This document shows, one piece after another, positions 37,934 through 48,096 of a stretch of 64,000 nt of DNA. Position 1 is the first letter of the stretch, and every line of letters begins with the position of its first letter. Position numbers and translations under genes: made by a program. The notes under the pieces were generated by a model. It had not been told where the DNA came from, ran no database searches, and saw only the letters and a program-made list of their open reading frames with translations. The stretch covers positions 434,001 to 498,000 of the forward strand of contig NZ_CP042476.1 in the NCBI RefSeq assembly GCF_007993795.1, read 5' to 3'. This DNA comes from Antarcticibacterium arcticum (lineage in GTDB: Bacteria > Bacteroidota > Bacteroidia > Flavobacteriales > Flavobacteriaceae).

Positions 37934-38137
37934 ATGAAAAAATCAATTTTAACTTTTGCAGCTATTGCACTAATTTTTAGCTTTTCTTCTTGTAAAGAAA
38001 CTACAGTTGAACAAACTGAAGAATTAGAAGTTATGGAAACAGAAACTGAAGAAGCTCCTGTTGAAGTAATCGAAGAAGCTCCTGTTGAAGTAATGGAAGA
38101 TACCATTACTGAAGAAGCTGCTGTAGAAGTACAATAA
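37934..38137 (+). CDS. Small acidic lipoprotein with tandem octapeptide repeat
   Basis: A 67-residue lipoprotein: leader ending FSSC (Cys20), then about 47 mature residues that are almost all Glu, Val, Thr, Pro and Ala, including two copies of EAPVEV[IM]E and further near-copies. Net charge is strongly negative. No domain is recognised; it could be a surface or periplasmic ion-binding or spacer lipoprotein. It has its own TACATTTG promoter box and a good terminator at 38182, so it is probably an abundant single-gene transcript. Confidence 0.75.
   Translation: MKKSILTFAAIALIFSFSSCKETTVEQTEELEVMETETEEAPVEVIEEAPVEVMEDTITEEAAVEVQ
38051..38098 (+). repeat. 24-bp tandem repeat (2 copies) within the acidic lipoprotein gene
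   Basis: Two 24-base units (38051-38074 and 38075-38098) differ by one base. Each encodes EAPVEV[IM]E. The unit is a multiple of three, so copy number can change without a frameshift. Confidence 0.85.
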
Positions 38138-38181
38138 AAATATATGATTTCCGGATTTTTCCGGAATTTCCCGGTATTTTA

Positions 38182-38205
38182 ATGGGGCCTTTTGGCCCCA
38201 TTTTT
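38182..38205 (+). terminator. Rho-independent terminator
   Basis: ATGGGGCC (38182-38189), loop TTTT, GGCCCCAT (38194-38201), then a T-run, 44 bp after the acidic lipoprotein gene. On the other strand it faces the end of tamL (38233), so it may serve both. Confidence 0.85.
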
Positions 38206-38232
38206 AATTTATTAAATTAGTATTGTTTTCTT

Positions 38233-40539
38233 TTAGAACGGATATCCTATTGCAAGGTTAAAGATGAAGTTTTGCTGTCTCCAGCTGCTATTCCCAAAAT
38301 CAATTTGATCAAACACCCAACGTTGTCCTTTTGGTAAATGTGGTAATCTTAGTGGAAATGCCAGGTCTGTCCTTAGTATGAGGAATTGAAGATCAAATCG
38401 CAAACCTATCCCGGCTCCCACAGCCAGTTCTTTTATAAAATCCTTTGAAAATTCGGCACCCGGTTTATTTGGATCTTCATTCATTAACCAAATATTCCCC
38501 GCATCAACAAACAAAGCTCCTTCCACAATACTAAAAAGATCGGCCCTTAGTTCAGTATTCAATTCAAGTTTTAAATCTCCCGATTGATCCGGTAAAAAGG
38601 AAGAGGCTTCTACTTCTATATTATATGTTCCCGGCCCCACAGAACGCGCCCTGAAGGCCCTTAAACTATTACTTCCTCCCACAAAAAATTGTTTTACAAA
38701 AGGTAATTCCCGTGAATTCCCATATGGGAGCCCTGCACCAATAATGATCCTGCTTGCCAGGTCCAGACCTCTGTTAAGTTTCATATAATGCCGGAAATCT
38801 GTTTCGGCCTTTACATATTGGCTAAATGGTACATCAAAAATAGTTACCGGATCTCCTGAATCTATATTTGCTCCCGTGAGCAAACCGGTAATATTACCCG
38901 CAAGGTCCAATCCTCCCTGGAAATAAAAGGTATGGGTTTTGGCTGTCGCCATGGTATTGGTATATGTAAAAGTGTATGTAGGGCCAAAAATAAGCTGCTC
39001 TTCAATAATTCTTCCCAAATTGGGGTTAAGGGCTATTTGTTCTTCGTACAGTTCGGTTACATTAAATGGGTTTACAAAAGTTATGTCCATTACATTTAAC
39101 CTATGTTCCTTTCTAAGATTTTCTTTCCACAAATAACCAAAAGAGGTATTGAAGGAATTAAGGGAATAAAGTTTTGTACGGGCCTGGAATTCATACGCCA
39201 GTGTTGCCCTGGTACGAGGAACAAATGCACTGTTCGAGGGGGTTTGAAAAGGAGTTATTAACCTGGGCCATGTTAAGGTAGCCTCGGTTCCTATGCGGTA
39301 AATATTGTAGCCTTGATTCAACCCTGCTACCTGTACTTCAAATCCTCCATGGGCCGAGATCCTTAACTCTTCAGCTCCTTTAAAGGCATTACGGTTTGTC
39401 CAGCTTAAATTAATTTCTGATCCGGCATAATTTGCCGAATTTGTTTTTCCCAACAATTCCAGCCTTATTGATTTTTTGGGAAGGGGTGTAAGGTAATAAT
39501 AGGTGTCGAGCAAGTTGGTGGCAGAATCTGACACTTTAAACTGGTTTTTGACAAATTTAAATGTGCCCAAATTTACCAGCCGGTTTATAGATTTATTATG
39601 ATCTGTTCTGTTATACAATTCCCCTTTTTCAAAAAGCAGGGTCCTTTCAAACATTTTGGGTTTAAATTTCTCTTTAGGATCTACAATGGTATAATCGCCG
39701 AATTTATTTCCTACGGGAGGTGAGGGAATAAGGGAATCTTCAGCAAGGGAATAATCGGGAAAAATGTAGATATTATTGATCCTGTAAGTTTCTTTTGCTT
39801 CAACAGGTGTTTCCTCCTTAAGCACCATTTTAAGGGAGACTTCTTTTTCTCCTGCTGTACTATCTACCTTGGCCAGGAGGTAATCCGGATTAAAATAGTA
39901 ATAGCCTGTTTCTTTTAAATTGGCATCTATTCTTACCCGTTCTGCCTTAATTACATCAAGGTCATACGGCTCCCCAACTTTAAGCAGTGATTTTTCCCGG
40001 GTGTTTGCAATGGCAGCCGTAACTGGTATAGAATCTTTTGGAAAATCCACCTCTTTATATATATACGGGCTACCTAATTCTACTGTATATTCTGCAGTGG
40101 CTTTTTTGTTTTTTGCAGTTGAGTCTGCACTTGAACTGGCATTGAAATATCCTTTATTTTCAGCATAACCTTTAATAAGCTCTGCGTTATAATCCAGGTC
40201 AACTTGTGAGAACAACACCGGCGGTTCACCCATTTTATATTTTAACCAATGCCTGAAACCTTTGGTTCCAACAGAATCACCGGCTATGTTGTAAAAATAT
40301 AATTTAGGACGAAGGCCTAAAAAACTGGTATTGGGCTTAGGCCTTAATAAGGTTTCCATATTTTCTGCAATCCGTTTTCTGTCTCCCCGGGAGGTCTCTG
40401 CCCCGTTTACTTCAATATCACCTCCTACATAAAGCAATTCCCCCTCGTTCAGGTATTTGGTGTTGCTGCACCCCGAGAGTGCCATAACAAGTGCCAAATT
40501 GATAAACAGATAATAATATTTAAAGTGCAATGATCTCAT
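38233..40539 (-). CDS. tamL: TamL: BamA/TamA-like outer-membrane lipoprotein
   Basis: A 768-residue outer-membrane protein. The leader ends in LSGC (Cys24), so unlike proteobacterial TamA it is a lipoprotein. POTRA-like regions (about 40-390) are followed by a C-terminal surface-antigen (Omp85) barrel (about 400-768), with RAFRARSVGPGTYN as a VRGF-like motif and a terminal aromatic (GYPF). TamL is the Bacteroidetes partner of TamB; together they are thought to help barrel assembly or lipid transport to the outer membrane. It begins 1 bp after the tamB stop, so the two are one transcription unit with tamB first. Confidence 0.9.
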   Translation of the reverse strand: MRSLHFKYYYLFINLALVMALSGCSNTKYLNEGELLYVGGDIEVNGAETSRGDRKRIAENMETLLRPKPNTSFLGLRPKLYFYNIAGDSVGTKGFRHWLKYKMGEPPVLFSQVDLDYNAELIKGYAENKGYFNASSSADSTAKNKKATAEYTVELGSPYIYKEVDFPKDSIPVTAAIANTREKSLLKVGEPYDLDVIKAERVRIDANLKETGYYYFNPDYLLAKVDSTAGEKEVSLKMVLKEETPVEAKETYRINNIYIFPDYSLAEDSLIPSPPVGNKFGDYTIVDPKEKFKPKMFERTLLFEKGELYNRTDHNKSINRLVNLGTFKFVKNQFKVSDSATNLLDTYYYLTPLPKKSIRLELLGKTNSANYAGSEINLSWTNRNAFKGAEELRISAHGGFEVQVAGLNQGYNIYRIGTEATLTWPRLITPFQTPSNSAFVPRTRATLAYEFQARTKLYSLNSFNTSFGYLWKENLRKEHRLNVMDITFVNPFNVTELYEEQIALNPNLGRIIEEQLIFGPTYTFTYTNTMATAKTHTFYFQGGLDLAGNITGLLTGANIDSGDPVTIFDVPFSQYVKAETDFRHYMKLNRGLDLASRIIIGAGLPYGNSRELPFVKQFFVGGSNSLRAFRARSVGPGTYNIEVEASSFLPDQSGDLKLELNTELRADLFSIVEGALFVDAGNIWLMNEDPNKPGAEFSKDFIKELAVGAGIGLRFDLQFLILRTDLAFPLRLPHLPKGQRWVFDQIDFGNSSWRQQNFIFNLAIGYPF

Positions 40540-40540
40540 T

Positions 40541-43500
40541 TTATTTATCTACGTTCTTACCAAAAATTTCCATAAAATAATTGTAATCCATGGTGATAAT
40601 GAAACCAACACCGGTTTCAATAACCTGTCCTTGCAGGGCCACCTGATATTGGTTTTTCCTGTAAGCTCTCAACATATACCTGCCATCTTTGGATAATTGA
40701 TAATCCAGGGCTATATCACCTGCAATATTATTGGCCTGCTGATTGGTTTGCTGTGGTCCTTCCAGGCCAAAACTACTGCCTATGGTAACTTTTAACCTGT
40801 CATTTAAAAGGCGTCTTGATAAACCTACATTTAGGTCTGTACGTTGTTCCCGCTGTCCTGTGGTATAGTCTTCAGTAGAATCAAGGTCAAAGTTCAATTC
40901 AACTCCTGCTATAAGATCTCCGGCCAGATCATTAAGCTGTTGGGAGAGGATCTTACTCACACTTTGACGAGCCAGCGACTCGGCACTCGAACCTCCGCCT
41001 TCACTCGAAAAAGGATTTTCTCCTATAAATCTATTGAGCAGCAGCAAGGCAAAAACCTGTTTATTTAACTCAGATGGTTGCTGCCGGATCTGGGCAAGTT
41101 TCACCTTGGTGTTATTAATGATATCTGTAGAAACATTGTAATTTCTTTCCGGTAATCTAATATCAAATGTGAGTATGGGTTCCATTAAGTCCCCCTTCAT
41201 TTGAAGCAGGGTTTCAAAAGGCAATTCCTGTTTGTAGGTGTTCCTTACTCCCGGAGAAAGATTTGCAAGCTGGTTACCAAGAAGATCAATGGGAGGGGCA
41301 TCAGTTTCATATATGGCCGTAATATTTATGTCTGCCGTAGTAGGCTCCCCAGTCCATAAAATGTAGCTCCCTTCCTGGATCTCGAATCTACGGCGTATAA
41401 AATTAAATGACATTTCATAAGCGCCTTTTGAGAACTCATATCTTCCAACCAGAGTTGTTTTTCCCGAAGGGTCTATGCCAGCCGTAAGTTGTGCATCCCC
41501 CTGTAAATTTAAATAATCCCCATTTCCTTCATCAATTATAAGGGTCAATTTGGCTTCGTCATTAACATCAATATTCACTGAAACATCCATTCCCTGTAAG
41601 GGGGAGGTGTTAAAAGTTTCTTTCATTTCTTCCATTGCCGCCAATCTCAGGCTGCGTTCATCTACAAACTCTACCACACCCTCCCTGTCGGCAATCGTGG
41701 GATCTTCCTGGGGTAAAACTACGGTAAGGTCTGTTCCTTCCTTAATATTGATACTTCCGTTTACAACTGGTTGGTCAAGGTTTCCTCCTACATTTAAACG
41801 GGTATCCAATACCAGGACTCCGTAATAAAAATCATTATCCTGTGCAGTAGAGTTCATCGCCCGGAAATTATCTGCATGCACGGTTAATCCAAATCCATAA
41901 TCCAGATAATTAGTGGTATTTAACGACCCGTTAATTACCAATTCATTCTTCTCATCATCCTGAATGGTAAAATTATTTAATTGAATTCCTTCCCGGGTGA
42001 AATTTATATTATCATTAATGGACTGGAAATAGCTGTTTAATGGTGATACACGGAAGGCTACATCATTGAATTTCAAATCTCCAATAATTGCCGGTTCTCC
42101 CATTGTTCCTTCCAGCCTGAGATCTCCCGATAAATGACCGCTCCCTTCGGTTATATTGCCATAGGAAAATCCCTGAATGCTTTTTATATTTAATTGGCGA
42201 AGGTCAAGATCAAAATCCAGATTTCCGGAATCTGTGCTGTAAAGCCCTGCAAGTTCAACATCATTTCCGTTTCCGGTTATATCAATTTTTGCCTGCAGGG
42301 TATTGGTGGTTAAATTATCTACCTGAATTCGAAGATCACCCACTGTATCCCTTTTAAAACTGAAATTTTCCACCGTAAGTTCTGAGGTAAATTCGGGAGT
42401 AGTAAAAAGATTGTTCAGCACAATATCCCCGTTAATTGTTCCCCCGGCAATTAAAGTGTCTTTAGAGATCATTGCGCTTATGGTCTCAATTTGGAAATTA
42501 TCAAATTCAATTTCCATTGGAGAGGCGGGATCTGGTGATTGGGAATTGATCCTGATTGCATTATTGTTATGGCTCAAATTGAAATTCGTAGCCTGCACCC
42601 CGGTTGGCGTAATTGTTATACTGTTGTCATCAGGGATTACCCAGGTGTCATAATTCAGCATAAGATTATCAATCTCTAAGGTGAACCTGTTCGAGGTTTC
42701 CTCTGTTTCCATAAGCCCTGCAATCCTGTAATGAGCGTCTCCTTTGGAATCGTCTATCCGGAGGCGGTAGGAAATAGAATTATCTTTTATTTCTCCCGCC
42801 AGGTTAGTATGAAACAATTGCACCTGTGGGCTGGTAACATCATCAATATCTATTTCATAGCTTAGGGCATCATCATTATTTTCGATATTTATTGCTGTAT
42901 TCACTATTTTATAATCCAGATATCGCATTCGGGTAATGTTTCCATTTATAAGAATACTGTCATTGATACTGTTATATCTCCCTGTTATAGTAATGGGTTC
43001 CATAAAATCCATTTGAGGGATCAATTGATTAAAAATAGGATCATCTTCTATTCTTATATTAAAACTCAACTGCTGCGGATCAATTACAGCAGTATCACTT
43101 ACTGCGTAAGGGGTAGAGGAGAGATTGTAGTATTTTGAAATGGTGTTGGCAAGGGAAGGGCCTATTTTAGTAAGTTGATAATCTCCTTTTATTTTTGCGT
43201 TAACAAGCTGAGACTTTAAAATAAGACTATCCTGGGGTGAACCGGCATAGGATATAATTGAAATAGTATCCAGCGGAAAACTTTGTGTAGCATTTGCAGC
43301 AATAAAATCGGTTAAAAGGATCTCCCCGTTTAAATGATCAGGATCTGCGGTTTGAAGGTCGGCGGTAATTTTCCCCTGAAATTTTAAAGGTGATGTAAAT
43401 AGATTAAGAGAGTCCAGGGCAACATTTTTAAGATTTGCGGTGGCCTTTAGGGAAGGATATTCTCCGGAAAAATTTCCGTTAATGTTCAGGTCGAAATCCA

Positions 43501-45535
43501 GATTGGGATCTTCCATGATGGCATTTGCACTAAGTTCTCCATTTTGCATGGAACCATCGAATTTTATATCCCTGTATAAATAACTGTTATATTCAGCTTT
43601 TTGAATAGTTCCGGAGGCCTTCGTGTTGGCAGTGGCTGGATCAAAACCTGTCCCGTTGGTTTTTATATTAAGGGTAAGAGAACCAATAGAATCATTCTGG
43701 ATCAACCTTCCCAGGTCAAAATCATTGAGGATAACATCTGCGTTGTAAACCTCGGCCCCTTTTCTTCGCATATCAATACTGGCATCTACCACGGCATTTC
43801 CGGAACTGCTGTTCAGGTTCATTTTTGTTTTGAAGTTGGAAGCTGTCCCGCTAAAATTTCCGTTTAAATTAAAACGCTCCGGCAGGGTTATGCTATCGGG
43901 AATAGTTCCCGGCGGAAGAAATAATTCAAGGTCACGGGAGGTGGTACGGAATTGGCGGATGTTGAGGTTGTAATAAGCATTTTCCACATCGGGAAGGCCT
44001 TTGATATTACCGCTTATTGCAATGGAAGTAGCACCAATTCCATCGGCTTCAAAGTTTGAGATGTTAAGGTCTTTTATCTTTCCCGTAACTTTTCCATGAA
44101 TGTTTACAATTGCATTGGGGTTACTTTGAAACGGATTGGTATCTCGCAACTCAGGCGCCAAAAGTAAAACATCACTAAAGGCCAGTTTACTATTTTCAAG
44201 ATTGGCATCTATAAATACCTCTCCAAGGTCATTTTCCAATGATTCAATGGAGGCGTATTCTGCCTCAATCCGGTTTTGCAAAATGGTGTTCGGGGTTTGG
44301 AAATAAAGGTTTTTTAAATAAGCCGAATTTTCTGAATATAAAAATTCCGTAGTAAAGGATTGAACCTCGAGACCGCTCTTATCGCGTACTGTAAGGGAAT
44401 TTACTTTTCCTGAAATTGAATCAAGCCGGTAATAAAGATCCCTGGCCTCCAAATTAAGGTTGGTAAGGTCCATATCCATAAAATTCATTCCATTGGCAAT
44501 AACCGGCGAATTTTCGTCTCTAAACTTTACGGCAAGGTCCTTAAGGTTCGCCTTGCCTAATTTCACTTTCCAGTCGGGTGGGGTTTGGGTAATAGAATCA
44601 TTTGAAGCGGGAGAAGGTGATTCCGCCTGGTCCATTAGTATATTTCCTGTTAATCCGTTTAACTCAATAAATTCAAAATCAACATATTCCTGCTCCAATT
44701 GCAGTTCATTAACCCTGGCGATCAATTCCACTACGTCAAAAGTGGAATTTAAATTTAATTCCTCATTATTATAGGTGATCTGGGCTCTTTTCACATCTAT
44801 ATCCCCTAATCTAAGATCGGGGAGGGGGGACTCTTCTCCACCAGTTCCACTTTGCGCGATTGTGGGTTTTTGCACAATTCCCTGGTCCATTCTTAGCCTT
44901 ATCCCATCAACATCCAATTCCCTGATCTCATATATAAGCTTGTCGGGATCAAATATTCCTATTTGGGCATTCAGATTTTCCACCTTGGCCGCAATCTGGG
45001 TTTCAATAATGGCATCACTCCAGGTGAAATTCACCTTTTTAAGATCAACGGTGCCTATGGAAATTTCCATGGCTGCGGTGGTATCTTTGGGGGTGGTGGT
45101 AGCAAACGCTTCGAGGATATAATCAAAATTAAATATTGAATCCTTGTCACGGGAGATATTTGCTACTGCTCCTTCCAGTTCTATAGAACTTATTTGAACA
45201 GAGCTGCTTAACAATTTATAAAAATCAATATTTACTGCAAGCCTTTCACCGGCTGCAAGGGTATCCCGGTTTTGATCTTCAAAGTAGAACCCCGTAAGGA
45301 TAATTTTTTTTGGGAAGCCTATTTCGAGATTATCAATTCTCACAGGGGTTTCAATTTTATTTTGAATAAAGGAAACTGCTTCGTCTTTAAGGAAATTTTG
45401 AACGGCCGGGATTTGGATAAGCAGAAGGAGGAGCAACAAAATTGTTATGATGCCCCCCAATACCCATAAAAGAATTTTTAGAAATTTTCGTAAGAATGAT
45501 CTCAAGCTACCGGGTTTATACTCAAAGATAGCCAC
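40541..45535 (-). CDS. tamB: TamB: translocation/assembly module envelope-spanning protein
   Basis: A 1664-residue protein that starts with GTG (VAIFEYKPG); an in-frame TGA two codons upstream excludes a longer start and no early ATG fits. One N-terminal transmembrane helix (about 18-42) anchors it in the inner membrane. The rest is AsmA-like and repetitive beta-sheet, and the C-terminal about 400 residues match the TamB domain (DUF490), with QGDAQLTAGIDPSGKTTLVGRYEF and FALLLLNRFIG. It bridges the periplasm towards TamL, encoded immediately downstream. Confidence 0.9.
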   Translation of the reverse strand: MAIFEYKPGSLRSFLRKFLKILLWVLGGIITILLLLLLLIQIPAVQNFLKDEAVSFIQNKIETPVRIDNLEIGFPKKIILTGFYFEDQNRDTLAAGERLAVNIDFYKLLSSSVQISSIELEGAVANISRDKDSIFNFDYILEAFATTTPKDTTAAMEISIGTVDLKKVNFTWSDAIIETQIAAKVENLNAQIGIFDPDKLIYEIRELDVDGIRLRMDQGIVQKPTIAQSGTGGEESPLPDLRLGDIDVKRAQITYNNEELNLNSTFDVVELIARVNELQLEQEYVDFEFIELNGLTGNILMDQAESPSPASNDSITQTPPDWKVKLGKANLKDLAVKFRDENSPVIANGMNFMDMDLTNLNLEARDLYYRLDSISGKVNSLTVRDKSGLEVQSFTTEFLYSENSAYLKNLYFQTPNTILQNRIEAEYASIESLENDLGEVFIDANLENSKLAFSDVLLLAPELRDTNPFQSNPNAIVNIHGKVTGKIKDLNISNFEADGIGATSIAISGNIKGLPDVENAYYNLNIRQFRTTSRDLELFLPPGTIPDSITLPERFNLNGNFSGTASNFKTKMNLNSSSGNAVVDASIDMRRKGAEVYNADVILNDFDLGRLIQNDSIGSLTLNIKTNGTGFDPATANTKASGTIQKAEYNSYLYRDIKFDGSMQNGELSANAIMEDPNLDFDLNINGNFSGEYPSLKATANLKNVALDSLNLFTSPLKFQGKITADLQTADPDHLNGEILLTDFIAANATQSFPLDTISIISYAGSPQDSLILKSQLVNAKIKGDYQLTKIGPSLANTISKYYNLSSTPYAVSDTAVIDPQQLSFNIRIEDDPIFNQLIPQMDFMEPITITGRYNSINDSILINGNITRMRYLDYKIVNTAINIENNDDALSYEIDIDDVTSPQVQLFHTNLAGEIKDNSISYRLRIDDSKGDAHYRIAGLMETEETSNRFTLEIDNLMLNYDTWVIPDDNSITITPTGVQATNFNLSHNNNAIRINSQSPDPASPMEIEFDNFQIETISAMISKDTLIAGGTINGDIVLNNLFTTPEFTSELTVENFSFKRDTVGDLRIQVDNLTTNTLQAKIDITGNGNDVELAGLYSTDSGNLDFDLDLRQLNIKSIQGFSYGNITEGSGHLSGDLRLEGTMGEPAIIGDLKFNDVAFRVSPLNSYFQSINDNINFTREGIQLNNFTIQDDEKNELVINGSLNTTNYLDYGFGLTVHADNFRAMNSTAQDNDFYYGVLVLDTRLNVGGNLDQPVVNGSINIKEGTDLTVVLPQEDPTIADREGVVEFVDERSLRLAAMEEMKETFNTSPLQGMDVSVNIDVNDEAKLTLIIDEGNGDYLNLQGDAQLTAGIDPSGKTTLVGRYEFSKGAYEMSFNFIRRRFEIQEGSYILWTGEPTTADINITAIYETDAPPIDLLGNQLANLSPGVRNTYKQELPFETLLQMKGDLMEPILTFDIRLPERNYNVSTDIINNTKVKLAQIRQQPSELNKQVFALLLLNRFIGENPFSSEGGGSSAESLARQSVSKILSQQLNDLAGDLIAGVELNFDLDSTEDYTTGQREQRTDLNVGLSRRLLNDRLKVTIGSSFGLEGPQQTNQQANNIAGDIALDYQLSKDGRYMLRAYRKNQYQVALQGQVIETGVGFIITMDYNYFMEIFGKNVDK

Positions 45536-45595
45536 TTCTCAAAGCAAGAATGTTAAATTTAAGCGAAACCTAATACCTGGAATTTAAAAATAAAA

Positions 45596-45626
45596 GAGGT
45601 TGTTTGATTTGAAACCAAACAACCTC
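45596..45626 (-). terminator. Rho-independent terminator of the M3 peptidase gene
   Basis: Arms GAGGTTGTTTG (45596-45606) and CAAACAACCTC (45616-45626) are perfectly complementary (11 bp) with a 9-base loop. On the minus strand the stem is followed by TTTTATTTTT. It lies between the M3 peptidase stop (45651) and tamB (45535). Confidence 0.88.
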
Positions 45627-45650
45627 CATTAAAATTCCGGAAAAAAATAT

Positions 45651-47861
45651 CTATTTTTTATTCTCCTTATTTTTGTTTTCTTCAGGTACAGGGAACCCTC
45701 GGTCTCTCATAAGGGCATTGATCGTGGCATCCCTGCCTCTAAATTTTCTGTAAGCTTCCGCAGGATCCATGGCATTTCTTGGAGCAAAAAGGAATTCTAC
45801 CAGTTTTGCTGCAACATCCTTATCATAGAAACCTCCCGGGGATTCTGCAAATGCTTCTGCAGCATCAGAGGTAAGAACGTCTGCCCATAGATAACCATAA
45901 TATCCGGTTGCATAACCCTCCCCGGAAAATACGTGTCCAAAATGGGGAGAACGGTGGCGCATTACGATTTCTTCCGGCATATTAAGAGCCTTTAGGGTTT
46001 CTTTTTCAAAGGTTTTAGGATCTATTTTTTCGGGATCTGTAGTATGATATTTCATATCCATAAGTGCCGAAGCTAAAAATTCTGTGGTGCCAAACCCCTG
46101 ATTAAAAGTAGACGCTTTCTTGATCTTTTCTACCAGTTCTGCAGGAATTGGCTCCCCGGTTTCGTGGTGTAAAAGGAATTGATCTATTACCCTGTCTGTA
46201 GACAACCAGCGTTCCAGAAGTTGGGACTGGAACTCAGTATAATCTCTAACCCCGCTGTTAAGGGTAGGATATTTTACATTTGACGCAAGGAAATGCAGCG
46301 CATGTCCAAATTCATGAAAAAAGGTTTCGGCATCATCCCACGAGATCAATGCAGGTTCTCCCGGAGCAGGTTTTACGAAATTTGAATTGTTGGATGCCAG
46401 TACGGTTTCTTTTCCATCATAGGTGGTGTGGCTTCTATATGTAGTGGCCCACGCCCCTGAACGTTTACCCTGGCGCGCGTATGGATCAAGGTACCATAAA
46501 CCTATATGTTCACCTGTGGTTTTATCTGTAACTTCCCAAACATTTACATCTTCATGAAATACGGGAACAGATCCTGCTGGTACAGGTTCAAAATTGAAGT
46601 TGAACAACTCACCTGCAGTAAAAAACAGGGCCTGGGTAAGATTATCAAGTTGAAGGTATTGTTTTACTTCATCACTGTCAAGGTCATATTTATCCTTCCG
46701 CACTTTTTCAGCATAATAACGGTAATCCCAGGGAGCGATCTTAATACCGGCATTTTCGGCATCAGCAAGAGCCTGCATATCTGCAACCTCCTCTTTTACT
46801 CTCGCAAGTGCAGCAGGCCATACCGCCTCCATTAATTGCATCGCGGTTTCAGGATCTTTTGCCATCCGGTTTTGAAGACGCCATTCAGCATAATTGTCAT
46901 AACCCATTAATTCCACGCGCTCATCCCGCAACTTAAGGATTTGGGAAATAATCTTATTATTGTCGAATTCATCCTCATTATCTCCACGGGAATAGTAATT
47001 ATTCCACACTTTTTCCCGAAGTTCTCTTTCCGTAGAATAGGTAAGGAATGGGTCCATGGAAGACCTGGTATTGGTAATGGCATATTTTCCTTTCATGTCG
47101 CGATCCTCTGCAGCTTTCGCTGCTGCTTTTATAAAGGATTCCGGCAGGCCATCAAGTTGTTCTTTCTCAAGAAAAACTACATAATTCTCTTCATCGGCAA
47201 GGACATTATTGGAGAATTTTGTGTAGAGTTTTGAAAGTTCCATATTGATCTCGGCATAGCGCTTTTTGGCCGCCTCGTCAAGATTAGCACCATCCAGAGC
47301 GAAATTCTCGTAAATTAAATGCACCACCCGTTGTTGGTCATATGGCAGGGGATTGGCTTGAGAATCCTCGTATACCTTTTTTATACGCTCAAATAATTTC
47401 TTATTCTGGGATATCTTTGAGGAAAATTCCGAGATCTTGGGTGCCATTTCTGTTTGTATAGCTCTAAATTCCGGGGAGGAAAGATTGCTCCCCCAAATAC
47501 CATAATAAGTAAATGTACGGGTAAGGGGTTTGCCGGCCCGCTCCATAGCCTCAATGGTATTTTCAAAAGTGGGAGGTTGAGGGTTGTTTGCAATTTTCTC
47601 AATTTCTTCGAGATGCAATTCCATTCCTTTTTCCATGGCCGGCCGCAAGTGGTCCAGGTTCATTTTGTCAAAAGCCGGAACCCCGCCATATGGCCCCTGA
47701 AATTCAGCTAATAAGGGGTTGTCAAATGAATTGGTCTTTTTCATCTCTTTTTTTTGTTGTGGGGTTTCCTGAGCAAAAGTTTGGTGGGTAGTACCAACTA
47801 CGGTGATCATCACCATAATCTTAAAGGCACTGTTTTTGAAGTTTATAGATTTTTTTTTCAT
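45651..47861 (-). CDS. Periplasmic M3-family peptidyl-dipeptidase (Dcp-like)
   Basis: A 736-residue zinc metallopeptidase. A signal peptide of about 30 residues ends in TFAQ, so it is exported. The M3 signature is FFHEFGHALHFLAS, with the two zinc His and catalytic Glu; a third ligand lies in the following ESQLLERW region. Also present are the family motifs LWYLDPYARQGKRSGAW and HRSPHFGHVFSGEGYATGYYGYLW. Dcp-type enzymes remove C-terminal dipeptides from oligopeptides. The tail is Lys/Glu/Asn-rich. Transcribed alone. Confidence 0.9.
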   Translation of the reverse strand: MKKKSINFKNSAFKIMVMITVVGTTHQTFAQETPQQKKEMKKTNSFDNPLLAEFQGPYGGVPAFDKMNLDHLRPAMEKGMELHLEEIEKIANNPQPPTFENTIEAMERAGKPLTRTFTYYGIWGSNLSSPEFRAIQTEMAPKISEFSSKISQNKKLFERIKKVYEDSQANPLPYDQQRVVHLIYENFALDGANLDEAAKKRYAEINMELSKLYTKFSNNVLADEENYVVFLEKEQLDGLPESFIKAAAKAAEDRDMKGKYAITNTRSSMDPFLTYSTERELREKVWNNYYSRGDNEDEFDNNKIISQILKLRDERVELMGYDNYAEWRLQNRMAKDPETAMQLMEAVWPAALARVKEEVADMQALADAENAGIKIAPWDYRYYAEKVRKDKYDLDSDEVKQYLQLDNLTQALFFTAGELFNFNFEPVPAGSVPVFHEDVNVWEVTDKTTGEHIGLWYLDPYARQGKRSGAWATTYRSHTTYDGKETVLASNNSNFVKPAPGEPALISWDDAETFFHEFGHALHFLASNVKYPTLNSGVRDYTEFQSQLLERWLSTDRVIDQFLLHHETGEPIPAELVEKIKKASTFNQGFGTTEFLASALMDMKYHTTDPEKIDPKTFEKETLKALNMPEEIVMRHRSPHFGHVFSGEGYATGYYGYLWADVLTSDAAEAFAESPGGFYDKDVAAKLVEFLFAPRNAMDPAEAYRKFRGRDATINALMRDRGFPVPEENKNKENKK

Positions 47862-48096
47862 AATTAATTTAAATAATTGAAAATCAAAAAGGTAAATTAT
47901 TAAGGTTTAAAGATACAAATAAGGCTATTAATTCATTGACGCAAATGAGGTAAAACTAATGAGGTAACTGTTAAAAATCCCTTAAGTACTGCCCTAACAC
48001 TGGTATGAAATTTATTATTTTTACGAGATATTTATAAATATATATTAAAAAAATAAAAATAAATTCCCTCCAAAAAGCGTATTATCAAAATATAAG

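Noticed and set aside
38149..38166. Short TTCCGG/CCGGAA hairpin after the acidic lipoprotein gene
   Set aside because: Only 6 bp and without its own T-run; the stronger hairpin at 38182 explains termination.
44775..45122. 115-codon plus-strand open frame inside tamB
   Set aside because: It is antisense to conserved tamB sequence, has no domain, and is explained by the reverse frame of a repetitive beta-rich protein. Similar antisense frames across the window were also left out.
48016..48025. TATTTTTACG as -7 box for the CheB-CheR kinase
   Set aside because: No TTG element at 17-23 bases upstream, so it was not listed as a promoter.
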